A DNA stretch of 13,263 nucleotides from Myxococcales bacterium. GTDB lineage: Bacteria; Myxococcota; Myxococcia; Myxococcales; Anaeromyxobacteraceae. The notes beneath the pieces are model-generated. The model saw only the letters and a list, made by a program, of their open reading frames with translations, did no database searches and had not been told where the DNA came from. The translations under genes were made by a program, and so were the position numbers. Below are positions 1-6,872 of this stretch, piece after piece. Location of the stretch: assembly GCA_021779335.1 (NCBI GenBank), contig JAJYAW010000034.1:1-13263 (forward strand), read 5' to 3'. Positions within the stretch are counted from its first letter, which is position 1, and the number at the start of each line of letters is the position of its first letter.

Positions 1-1334
1 TCTCTCGTGCTCGAAAGGCCGTCCCGGAGCGCGCCGACGAGCTGGAGGCGCTGGTGGAGCGCTTCGGCCACGTCCAGGCCCGCTTCGACGAGCTGGGCGG
101 CTACGCCCTCGAGTCCCGGGCCCGGGAGATCCTGGCCGGTCTGGGCTTCACGGCCGAGATGATGGACGGCGACGTGGGCGCCCTCTCGGGCGGCTGGAAG
201 ATGCGCGTGGCGCTGGCCCGCATCCTCCTCATGCGCCCCGACGCCATGCTGCTCGACGAGCCCTCCAACCACCTCGACCTCGAGTCGATCATCTGGCTGG
301 AGGAGTTCCTCAAGGGCTACCCGGGCGCCATCCTCATGACCTCCCACGACAAGGAGTTCATGAACCGGGTGGTGGGCAAGGTCGTCGAGATCGACGGCGG
401 CGAGCTGACCACCTACTCGGGCGACTACGACTTCTACGAGCGCGAGCGGAAGATCGCCGACGAGCACCAGCAGGCCCAGTTCGACCGCCAGCAGGCCATG
501 CTCCGGAAGGAGCTGGCCTTCATCGAGCGCTTCAAGGCGCGCGCCTCCCACGCCGCCCAGGTGCAGAGCCGGGTCAAGAAGCTCGACAAGATCGAGAAGG
601 TCGAGCCGCCCAAGGTCCGCAAGACGGTGGACTTCGACTTCCGCCCCTCCTCCCGCTCGGGCGAGGACGTGGCCAAGCTCACCGGCGTGACGAAGGGCTA
701 CGGCGCCCGGAAGATCTACGACGGCCTCGACTTCCTGGTGCGCCGCGGCGAGCGCTGGGCGGTCATGGGGGCCAACGGCGCCGGCAAGTCGACGCTCCTC
801 AAGATGATCGCCGGCGAGGCCAAGGCCGACGCCGGCACCGTGGTGGTGGGCGCCAGCGTCAAGATGGGCTACTTCGCCCAGCACGCCATGGAGCTCCTCA
901 AGGGCGAGGAGACGGTCTGGGAGACGCTGCAGAACGCCTTCCCCAGGGCCTCGGTGGGGAGCTTGCGGGCCCTCTCCGGCTGCTTCGGCTTCTCCGGCGA
1001 CGAGATCGAGAAGCGCTGCCGGGTCCTCTCCGGCGGCGAGAAGGCCCGGCTGGTGCTGGCCACCATGCTCTTCGACCCGCCCAACTTCCTGGTGCTCGAC
1101 GAGCCCACCAACCACCTCGACGTGGGCACCAAGGAGATGCTGGTGCGGGCGCTCTCCGGCTTCGAGGGGACCATGATCTTCGTCTCCCACGACCGGCGCT
1201 TCCTGGGCGCGCTCTCCAACCGGGTGCTCGAGCTCACGCCGGCCGGCATCGTCCCCTACGGCGGCGGCTACACCGAGTACGTGGCCCGCACCGGGCGCGA
1301 GGCGCCTGGGCTGCGCCACGTCGACGGGCGCTGA
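1..1334 (+). CDS. ABC-F family ATPase (YheS/ABCF3-like), 5' end missing
   Basis: Cytoplasmic ABC-F protein with two nucleotide-binding domains and no membrane helices; the family acts on ribosomes in translation or antibiotic protection. The frame is open from base 3, so the start and the first Walker A lie upstream of the window. Counting from the codon at 54: first signature LSGGWKMR (44-51), first Walker B with LLDEPSNHLD (66-75), a charged inter-domain linker (about 125-190), second Walker A GANGAGKST (239-247), second signature LSGGEKAR (325-332), second Walker B LVLDEPTNHLD (346-356) and switch histidine in VSHDRR. Trp in place of Gln/Glu in the first signature, and the IIWLEEFL segment after it, resemble YheS and eukaryotic ABCF3 more than EttA. 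It ends at TGA 1332-1334 and is convergent with the next gene. Family is certain; the exact subfamily is inferred. Confidence 0.95.
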   Translation, partial: SRARKAVPERADELEALVERFGHVQARFDELGGYALESRAREILAGLGFTAEMMDGDVGALSGGWKMRVALARILLMRPDAMLLDEPSNHLDLESIIWLEEFLKGYPGAILMTSHDKEFMNRVVGKVVEIDGGELTTYSGDYDFYERERKIADEHQQAQFDRQQAMLRKELAFIERFKARASHAAQVQSRVKKLDKIEKVEPPKVRKTVDFDFRPSSRSGEDVAKLTGVTKGYGARKIYDGLDFLVRRGERWAVMGANGAGKSTLLKMIAGEAKADAGTVVVGASVKMGYFAQHAMELLKGEETVWETLQNAFPRASVGSLRALSGCFGFSGDEIEKRCRVLSGGEKARLVLATMLFDPPNFLVLDEPTNHLDVGTKEMLVRALSGFEGTMIFVSHDRRFLGALSNRVLELTPAGIVPYGGGYTEYVARTGREAPGLRHVDGR

Positions 1335-1437
1335 CCGGCCCGGGTCGCGCCGGCCGGCATCATCCTCGCCCCCCGGATCCCAGGGCGGTCGGCAGTCCCG
1401 CCCGCGGCGCCGCCGCCGCCGGGTGCCCGGGGCCCCG

Positions 1438-2772
1438 TCAGTACCCGAAGAGGGTCCCGCTCGCGTCCCGCGCCTGGAAGACGCCGCCGCCGGCGTAGAT
1501 CAGCCGGACGCTCGCCCCCTGCGCGCCCTCGATCAGGTCGGCGCTGCCGGGGATCCGCGCGGTGGGGACCGAGGCGTAGATCGCGCCGCCACCGGTCGCG
1601 CCCACCAGCCTGGTCCCATCGGCCGAGGAGGCGATGGCCCTCCAGCCCGGGCTCAGGGCGGCGTCGCTGACCCGCCAGGTGTCGCCGGCGTCGTGGGAGG
1701 TGTACGCGGCGCCGCCGTACCCGCCGACCCCGTCCCAGATGAGCTCCACCGCGATCAGCTTCGTGCCGTCGGCCGACATGGCGACGCTCGTCCACGGGCG
1801 TCGGCTGGCGCCCTGCCTCCAGGTCGAGCCCGAGTCCGAGGAGGTGTAGACCCAGCCATCCCCGGCCGCGGCCACCATGCGGGCCCCATCCGCGGAGACC
1901 GCCAGGGACCCCCACCGGCGCTGCGGCCCGGTGACGCTCCAGTGCAGCCCGCCGTCGGTCGACGCGTGGATCCAGCCGAAGTAGGTCGCGGCGACCAGCG
2001 TCCCCCCGTCGGCCGACGAGGCGACGGCGCTCCAGGCGCCGACCGGGACGTCGCCCGCGACCGCCCAGGTGGCGCCGCCGTCGCGGGAGAGGTGGACCCG
2101 GCCGTACGACTCGGCCGCGACGAGTGCGCGGCCGTCCGCCGAGGCCGCCAGGGCGAGGATCCCGGCCGGCGCGCCGGCCCGGGCGGTCCAGGTCAGGCCG
2201 CCGTCGCTGGAGGTGTGGACCACGCCGTCCGAGACCGCGGCGAGCCGCTCCCCGTCCGCCGAGGAGGCGAAGGCGCTCCAGCCGGTGTCCGGGCTCCGGT
2301 CGCAGCGGGCCCAGGTCTTGCCGGCGTCGCTCGAGGTGAAGAGCTGCCCGAAGGAGGGCGCGCCCTCGCCGACCGAGGCGGACTCGCCCGACAGCAGCCG
2401 CGAGCCGTCGGAGGAGGCCGCCAGCCCGAAGAAGCCGTGGGTCGCGTCGCGCTCCACCCAGGTCGTGGCGGGGAAGCTCACCTCGCCTCCCACGGTGATG
2501 GACTGGCCCACGCCGGCCCGCACCCGGAAGCCGCCGGCCCCCTGGGCCCGGACCGCCACCTCCTGCCCGGCCGCCAGGCCGGCCGTGGGCGGCAGGGTGA
2601 TGAGGACGCGCGCGCCGCCGCTGGTCTCGTAGCCGTGGTCGGCCGCGGCGAGGGTGTCCGTGGTGACGACGCTCCAGGGGAGCCCGCCGGTGGAGGAGGA
2701 GCCGCCGCAGCCCGCCCAGGCGAGGGTGAGCAGCGCGGCGGCGCAGCGGCGTTCGATGGCGTGGCGCTTCAT
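1438..2772 (-). CDS. BNR/Asp-box seven-repeat beta-propeller lipoprotein
   Basis: Predicted secreted lipoprotein of 444 residues. The N-terminus has basic residues, a hydrophobic stretch and Cys22 in AWAGC followed by GGSSSTGG, a lipobox with an unusual Trp at -3. Residues about 31-107 form a separate beta domain containing QGAGGFRVRAGVGQSI, a pattern often seen flanking BNR propellers. Then come seven repeats of about 42 residues, each with an (A/S)xSxDGxxL(V/A) strand (about 119, 170, 210, 252, 292, 332, 381). Six carry Asp-boxes of the S-x-D-x-G-x-T-W type (147, 188, 229, 271, 311, 359; one has His for Thr). The fold is a seven-bladed propeller, related to sialidase-like and photosystem-assembly-factor-like proteins; no sialidase catalytic residues are evident, so it is probably a binding protein. 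Start: ATG at 2772 preceded by GGGAG. It lies 44 bases after the upstream lipoprotein gene, so they are probably co-transcribed. The ligand is unknown. Confidence 0.88.
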   Translation of the reverse strand: MKRHAIERRCAAALLTLAWAGCGGSSSTGGLPWSVVTTDTLAAADHGYETSGGARVLITLPPTAGLAAGQEVAVRAQGAGGFRVRAGVGQSITVGGEVSFPATTWVERDATHGFFGLAASSDGSRLLSGESASVGEGAPSFGQLFTSSDAGKTWARCDRSPDTGWSAFASSADGERLAAVSDGVVHTSSDGGLTWTARAGAPAGILALAASADGRALVAAESYGRVHLSRDGGATWAVAGDVPVGAWSAVASSADGGTLVAATYFGWIHASTDGGLHWSVTGPQRRWGSLAVSADGARMVAAAGDGWVYTSSDSGSTWRQGASRRPWTSVAMSADGTKLIAVELIWDGVGGYGGAAYTSHDAGDTWRVSDAALSPGWRAIASSADGTRLVGATGGGAIYASVPTARIPGSADLIEGAQGASVRLIYAGGGVFQARDASGTLFGY

Positions 2773-2816
2773 GGGTGCGCTCCCGTCCAGGGTGGAGGTG
2801 GGCTCCGGCGCTGCGG

Positions 2817-5324
2817 CTACCGCTGCCACCAGTAGTTGGTGACCCAGTACGTCCGCCCGTACGCGTTGCGGTACGGGTAGACGAAGAAGCCGCCGGCGAT
2901 GGAGTAGTTCGGGTTGGAGTAGTAGGCCTCCGGGAGGTAGCCCATCGTCCCGAGGAAGCTGGTGGTGTCGGTGGTGGAGGAGGTGGCGGAGTAGCCGGTG
3001 TTGAACCCGGCCGTGACGCTGGCGGTCCAGTCGCCCACGCCCGCGCCCACCGAGGTGTCCACCGAGAAGTCGTGGGAGACCGTCTTGGCGGTGCCGCTGG
3101 CGACGTCGATCTGGGCGGTGGTCGGGCCCGGGTCGGGCATGCCGTTCTCCCCCATGGCCAGGGTCATGACGTCGGTGGCGTAGCCGCCGTAGGTGGCCAG
3201 CAGCTGGTCCTTCTCGACCAGCGTGGGGTACGAGAACGGGTCGCCGATCTTGTGGCCCAGCACCGCCTCGTCGATCTTCGGCAGGTCCCCGAGGTTGTCG
3301 TTGAAGAACCGGCGCGTCACCTTGTAGGTGCTGAAGGCGCGCGGGATGTTGATGTGCAGCGACCTCCCGATCTTGTCGGCGTCCTCCGCGTTCGGGGAGG
3401 AGAGGATGACGTACTCGTACTGGTCGATGGGGACGGCGGTGAAGATCACCTCGTCCTGGCCGGCGTAGCAGTAGCGCTGGATGGTCCGGGTGACGGTCGT
3501 GGAGGAGGACCACTCCCAGGTGTTGGTGTTCTTGAAGGCGAGGGAGGCCTTCACCTCGCCGATCTTGAGGCCGAAGAGCGGCGTCTCGAACTCGTGCTCG
3601 AAGTCGAGCTGGGCGCCGACGGAGAAGGCCACCGAGTGGGCGCTGGAGCTCTCGTTGGCCGTGCTGGTCCCGTACATGGTGGCCCAGCTCGGGTAGGCCG
3701 CCTGGTAGCCGACGTCGGCCCGGGCCACGTCGGCGAAGTACATGGGCGACGCCAGCACCGCGATGACGATGGGGTCGCTGAAGGTGAGCTTGTGGCCGAC
3801 GTACCGTACGCGCGGGGCGTCGTCGTCGAAGTGGCCGGTGGCGAAGGCGGTGTCGACGCCGTAGGCGGCGCGGCCGACCGTGTAGTCCGCGGCGAGGTTG
3901 GTCGGGAAGCTGCCCTTCGACACCAGCCGCTGGCTGGTCGTGGCCAGGTCCCAGCCGAAGGCGTGGAGCTGGACCCCCGAGTACGCGCCCACCGACGAGA
4001 CGATCATGTCCTGGTGCTGGTCCCCGTCCACGTCTCCGACCTGGACGTCCACCAGGCTCATCTGACCCAGCGCGGGGAAGTAGTCGGCCAGCGTCAGGTC
4101 GGGCAGGTCGTTGGTGGGCGCGGCGAGCGGGTCGGAGAAGACGGCGCCGAGCAGGACCAGGGCGGCCCGCCCCGTGGCGCCGAAGTCGACCGCGCGCGGC
4201 AGCAGGCGGTGGCGGCTCCAGACGTTCATCGGGTTGCCGGCGACGGTGAGCTTCGCCACCTCCTGCGTCAGCCCGTGGCCGTCGGCGCCGAAGTCGTAGA
4301 CGAGGGCGTGGGCCCGCGAGTTGTTGACCGCGTCGCTGCCGGCGACCACGAGCTGCTGCAGGTGGTTGCCGCGGAGGTCGCCGAAGGCCACCTCCACGGG
4401 GCCGGCCAGCCCGGGGGAGGAGACCACGTCCGGCTTGGTGATGCCGATCCACGGGTGGCGGAAGAGGGCGTAGCCGTCCAGGAGCCCGACCGCGAGCTCG
4501 TCCCGGCCGTCCCCGTCCAGGTCGCCCGCGGCCACGCTGGCCACCGGCCCCGCGAACGGGTACTCGTCCTTGTCCGGGTCGAAGGAGACGGTCCAGCTGC
4601 CGTCGGCCGCCTGGGCGGCGGAGAGCAGGAAGACGCTGTCGTGGTTGGCCACCACCACGCGCTCCCGGCGCGGCGCCGCGGCGTCGCCCACCCCGTCCAC
4701 GTCGGCGCGGGTGCAGCTCCAGCGCGGGAACCAGGGCGAGCCGAGCGCGGCGGAGTAGTCCCCGAGGTAGACCCCGTCGGACGGGTCGTAGGTCATGCCG
4801 GCGAGCGGCGCCTCGGCGCCGAAGGCGCCGCCCTTGAAGACCCGGTAGCGGACCGCCCCTCCGCCGGCCGCAGGGGCGGTGAGCAGCACCACCTCGTCGA
4901 GCCCGTCGCCGTCCACGTCGGCCGCGCAGCCGAGCCGCGCGCCTCTGAAGTCGAGCGGGGCCTCGGCGGTGCCGAGCGGGGTGGTGCGGCCGTAGCCGGT
5001 GGCCGCGTCGTCCCAGAGGGCGCTCGCGACCTGCCCGCCGGCCGGGAGGTCGATGAGGGCCCCCACCTCCAGGAGCTTGGTGCGCGGGCCGAAGACCGCC
5101 ACCGGCTTGCGCAGCGGCTGCCAGGCGTGATCCGGGTCCGCGATGACGTGCTCGCGGCCGCTGGCGTCGGTGACGGTCGCCGGCGGCGGGTTGGCGAACT
5201 CGGTGACCTTGAGGCCGGAGAGGATCTCCGCGTGGCCCCTGGGCGGGGTGGAGGAGCTTGAGCCGCAGCCGGCGCTGGCGGCCAGGGCGGCGAGGCACAG
5301 CGACAGCTCGAGCGCGCGCTTCAC
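2817..5324 (-). CDS. FG-GAP/VCBS-like propeller lipoprotein with beta-rich C-terminal domain
   Basis: Predicted lipoprotein of 835 residues. The leader is MKRALELSLCLAALAASAGC with Cys20, followed by a serine-rich linker. Residues about 50-520 carry integrin-alpha-like repeats with calcium-binding loops: DVDGDGLDEVVLL (136), DLDGDGRDELAVG (268), DVDGDQHQDMIVS (431) and degenerate copies near 316 and 379. This indicates a surface or periplasmic beta-propeller. Residues about 525-835 differ: long alternating polar/apolar strands rich in Ser/Thr (560-620 and 750-795), then an aromatic, Tyr/Trp/Asn-rich end (798-835). I do not recognise that domain. Start GTG at 5324 was chosen because AGGGAGG lies four bases upstream and the signal peptide begins there. 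It is the first gene of a probable two-gene operon with the Asp-box lipoprotein. Localisation and propeller fold are well supported; the role is not known. Confidence 0.88.
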   Translation of the reverse strand: MKRALELSLCLAALAASAGCGSSSSTPPRGHAEILSGLKVTEFANPPPATVTDASGREHVIADPDHAWQPLRKPVAVFGPRTKLLEVGALIDLPAGGQVASALWDDAATGYGRTTPLGTAEAPLDFRGARLGCAADVDGDGLDEVVLLTAPAAGGGAVRYRVFKGGAFGAEAPLAGMTYDPSDGVYLGDYSAALGSPWFPRWSCTRADVDGVGDAAAPRRERVVVANHDSVFLLSAAQAADGSWTVSFDPDKDEYPFAGPVASVAAGDLDGDGRDELAVGLLDGYALFRHPWIGITKPDVVSSPGLAGPVEVAFGDLRGNHLQQLVVAGSDAVNNSRAHALVYDFGADGHGLTQEVAKLTVAGNPMNVWSRHRLLPRAVDFGATGRAALVLLGAVFSDPLAAPTNDLPDLTLADYFPALGQMSLVDVQVGDVDGDQHQDMIVSSVGAYSGVQLHAFGWDLATTSQRLVSKGSFPTNLAADYTVGRAAYGVDTAFATGHFDDDAPRVRYVGHKLTFSDPIVIAVLASPMYFADVARADVGYQAAYPSWATMYGTSTANESSSAHSVAFSVGAQLDFEHEFETPLFGLKIGEVKASLAFKNTNTWEWSSSTTVTRTIQRYCYAGQDEVIFTAVPIDQYEYVILSSPNAEDADKIGRSLHINIPRAFSTYKVTRRFFNDNLGDLPKIDEAVLGHKIGDPFSYPTLVEKDQLLATYGGYATDVMTLAMGENGMPDPGPTTAQIDVASGTAKTVSHDFSVDTSVGAGVGDWTASVTAGFNTGYSATSSTTDTTSFLGTMGYLPEAYYSNPNYSIAGGFFVYPYRNAYGRTYWVTNYWWQR

Positions 5325-5327
5325 GTG

Positions 5328-5335
5328 ACCTCCCT
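5328..5335 (-). promoter_or_regulatory. Ribosome binding site fixing the GTG start at 5324
   Basis: On the minus strand AGGGAGGT (5335 to 5328) lies a few bases before GTG. It is a strong Shine-Dalgarno match and supports GTG as the start of the FG-GAP lipoprotein. Confidence 0.7.
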
Positions 5336-5391
5336 ACCGACCGCGGCCAGGCGGGGCGGGCGACCCCGTCCAGCCAAGGGCATGGACCTCG

Positions 5392-5432
5392 CGGTGCGGT
5401 GATGGACGAGTCCTGGGACTTACGGTGCGGTG
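5392..5432. repeat. Direct repeat CGGTGCGGTG, two copies
   Basis: Identical decamers at 5392-5401 and 5423-5432, 31 bases apart, roughly three helical turns, so both would face the same side of the DNA. They lie in the lipoprotein operon's upstream region and could be an operator. In DNA this GC-rich a chance repeat is possible. Confidence 0.45.
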
Positions 5433-5446
5433 CGTCGGAGCGTCAA
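5417..5446 (-). promoter_or_regulatory. Candidate promoter of the two-lipoprotein operon
   Basis: On the minus strand TTGACG (5446-5441) is followed after 18 bases by TAAGTC (5422-5417). The -35 is good and the -10 weak. It would start RNA near 5410 and leave a leader of about 85 bases before the GTG at 5324. A decamer repeat lies in the spacer and again just downstream of the predicted start. Confidence 0.3.
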
Positions 5447-5664
5447 TGGCGCCTTTCGGGTGTGCCGACACGCGGACGCGCACGCTCGGTCGGCCGACGG
5501 TCAGCACCCCCAGTCCTGACAAACGGTTGGTGAACATCGCTTGAGCCGAGACAAGTCGGACAGCGCGCGCGGCATGAAGTCGCGCCCCTAGGGCGCAACC
5601 CGGAGAGGTTCCGCCGCAGGCGGGCGGTCGGAAAGCCCGCGCGGCCCGCGTGGCCCGCTCGGGC

Positions 5665-5874
5665 GTCATGTCCCAGTACACGGTCGGTGCGGATAGGACC
5701 CTGTCGCCCATGACCCCGGCGACGGTGGCGGCGGGCGCCTGCCCGTACGCCGTGGCCATCGATCCGTCCGGCCGCTCCGCCTACGTCGCCGACAACAGTG
5801 GCGACGCCGTCCTCCAGTTCACCATCGGCCCGGGCGGAGCGCTCACGCCGATGAGCGCGGGCTCCGTCGCCGCC
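5665..5874 (+). pseudogene. Remnant of a YVTN/lactonase-type beta-propeller gene
   Basis: The frame encodes about 70 residues that read as one full and one partial blade of a lactonase-like (YVTN-type) repeat protein: SQYTVGADRTLSPM, then PYAVAIDPSGRSAYVAD, then QFTIGPGGALTPM. The SQYTVGAD...LSPM and QFTIGPGG...LTPM segments are successive copies of one repeat about 48 residues apart. Normal members have many such blades plus a signal peptide; here there is no start region with leader and the similarity stops near 5874. No stop codon follows: the frame runs on into the secreted-protein gene at 6004, most likely by chance. I read it as a decayed or deleted gene fragment. A fused functional protein is possible but unlikely because of the missing blades. 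Confidence 0.6.
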
Positions 5875-5965
5875 GTCCGCGCCCCGGCGGCGTCGTCACC
5901 GCCTGGTGAGCGCCGGCCGCCTGCGGTGCGTCGTCGCGCCCCGCGCGGAGGGGCGAACCCCGCGA

Positions 5966-5971
5966 TAGGAT
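5966..5971 (+). promoter_or_regulatory. Candidate -10 element before the six-cysteine protein
   Basis: TAGGAT at 5966-5971 lies 32 bases before the ATG at 6004, with GGGAG of a ribosome binding site in between. No clear -35 is visible. Confidence 0.3.
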
Positions 5972-6003
5972 CGGTGCCCTCCAAACAGCCCTGGGAGCGC
6001 TCC

Positions 6004-6408
6004 ATGCCTCGCCGCACCGCCGTGGCCGTCGTCGCCCTCGCCGCCGCCTCGCTCCTCACCGCCGCCGCCCCCAGGCCGGGGTCGAGCGCGGCCGCCCTCC
6101 CGGCCCCCTCCGGCGTGGCGCCGCCGGCCGACGAGGATGTCATCGTGGGCAGCTGCGAGGTCTCCAGGACCTCCTGCATCGACTACCAGGGGACCTTCGC
6201 CGGCGGCGACGCGGCGGCCCGCTGCAAGAAGGCCGGCGGTACCTGGCGCGCGGCGCCCTGCCCCGGCGCCGGCCGGGTCGGCACCTGCAGGGTGCGGGAT
6301 CCCGGCACCGACGACCGGGTGCTGACCCGCTTCTACGCGCCGGTCGTCGAGCAGGCCGCCCGGGCTGAGTGCAAGAAGCAGCCGCGCGCGGTCTTCCAGG
6401 CGCGGTAG
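6004..6408 (+). CDS. Small secreted six-cysteine protein with internal duplication
   Basis: Predicted exported protein of 134 residues. The signal peptide is MPRRTAVAVVALAAASLLTA with likely cleavage after the alanines near 22; there is no lipobox. The mature part has six cysteines (51, 58, 74, 86, 95, 123). It contains two related units: VGSCEV...AAARCKKAGGTW (48-81) and VGTCRV...AARAECKKQPRAVF (92-131). The first has an extra cysteine pair (58, 86), so each unit may be a small disulfide-stabilised module. Start: ATG at 6004 with GGGAG upstream, which places the leader correctly; longer in-frame starts would add propeller-remnant sequence before the signal peptide. Similar small Cys-rich secreted proteins are common in Myxococcota, but I know no function. 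Confidence 0.8.
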   Translation: MPRRTAVAVVALAAASLLTAAAPRPGSSAAALPAPSGVAPPADEDVIVGSCEVSRTSCIDYQGTFAGGDAAARCKKAGGTWRAAPCPGAGRVGTCRVRDPGTDDRVLTRFYAPVVEQAARAECKKQPRAVFQAR

Positions 6409-6485
6409 CGAGGGCCGGTCACCGCGCCCCGGGCCCGGCGGCGTCGGCACTTCGCGCGGGCGCCGGCGCGCGACGGCTCCTGGCG

Positions 6486-6491
6486 TAGAAT
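6486..6491 (+). promoter_or_regulatory. TAGAAT -10 element just before the start codon
   Basis: TAGAAT ends eight bases before the ATG at 6500. Transcription would begin at or almost at the ATG, giving a leaderless message. No ribosome binding site is visible. The -35 region is not recognisable. Confidence 0.4.
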
Positions 6492-6499
6492 CGGCCCCC

Positions 6500-6859
6500 A
6501 TGCGCCAGGTCCGCGTCCAGGGCTGCCTCCCCACGCTCGTCGTGCTGCTCGTGATCGCGGCGCTCGGCGCCGTCGCCGTCACGGCCGGCCTCGCCGTGGT
6601 GCTGGTCACGGCGGGGGTCCTGGTGCTGGTGGCGGCCGGCCGGAGCGTCCGCCGCCTCCTCGGCGCGAGGCCGTCAGTGCGGGGAGGAGGTGGACCTGGC
6701 GCGGGCGTGGAGGCCGTCCCTCCCGGGTGGATGGATCGGGAGGGCGGACCGATCGTCGAGGCCGGGCCGCGCGACCGCGCCGGACCCGGCGGGCCCGGGC
6801 CGGAGGAGGAGGGCGGCGCCGGCGGAGGCGACGGGAGGGGCCTCCCGCCTCGCGACTAG
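6500..6859 (+). CDS. Small membrane protein with low-complexity tail
   Basis: Unrecognised protein of 119 residues. Residues 10-47 are continuously hydrophobic and Val/Leu/Ala-rich, with a Thr-Ala-Gly break near 28-30. This fits a helical hairpin of two membrane segments or one long helix. Arginines follow (RSVRRLLGAR, 48-57), so by the positive-inside rule that side should be cytoplasmic. The remainder (60-119) is Gly/Pro/Glu/Arg-rich and probably disordered. It has no Shine-Dalgarno and a -10-like TAGAAT next to the ATG. Its TAG stop (6857-6859) is part of the CTAG target duplication of the neighbouring insertion sequence. The empty site can be rebuilt and also reads TAG there, so the protein was not changed by the insertion. 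The gene could be a conserved small-membrane-protein family or spurious; the hydrophobic pattern favours a real gene. Confidence 0.65.
   Translation: MRQVRVQGCLPTLVVLLVIAALGAVAVTAGLAVVLVTAGVLVLVAAGRSVRRLLGARPSVRGGGGPGAGVEAVPPGWMDREGGPIVEAGPRDRAGPGGPGPEEEGGAGGGDGRGLPPRD
6856..6859. repeat. Left copy of IS target duplication CTAG
   Basis: CTAG abuts the left IS end; its last three bases are the stop codon of the upstream membrane-protein gene. Confidence 0.75.
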
Positions 6860-6872
6860 CACTACTCGATCA
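6860..6872 (+). repeat. Left terminal inverted repeat of the IS
   Basis: CACTACTCGATCA pairs with the right end at 9 of 13 positions. It also contains both alternative transposase stop codons, 6862-6864 and 6870-6872 on the minus strand. Confidence 0.75.

Larger units (their letters stand above)
5325..5664. other. Intergenic stretch without a gene
   Basis: No coding sequence is supported here. It holds the upstream region of the lipoprotein operon (ribosome binding site, candidate promoter, decamer repeats), a locally less GC-rich patch around 5515-5560, a perfect small hairpin with arms GCGCCC and GGGCGC at 5582-5596, and a second bulged hairpin at about 5609-5633. Neither hairpin has a T-tract. 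The right end runs into a propeller gene remnant. Confidence 0.6.

Noticed and set aside
1335..1357. GC hairpin CCGGCC/GGCCGG right after the ABC-F stop as terminator
   Set aside because: Six-base stem, 11-base loop and no T-tract; such palindromes are frequent in DNA of this composition.
2775..5261. 828-residue plus-strand open frame antisense to the FG-GAP gene
   Set aside because: Val/Gly/Arg-rich composition with no domain, typical antisense shadow in GC-rich DNA.
1438..5298. Very long 1286-residue minus-strand open frame across both lipoproteins
   Set aside because: Only its last third is real (Asp-box lipoprotein from 2772). The rest is Arg/Pro/Gly-rich shadow of the FG-GAP gene, which has a good ribosome binding site and leader in its own frame.
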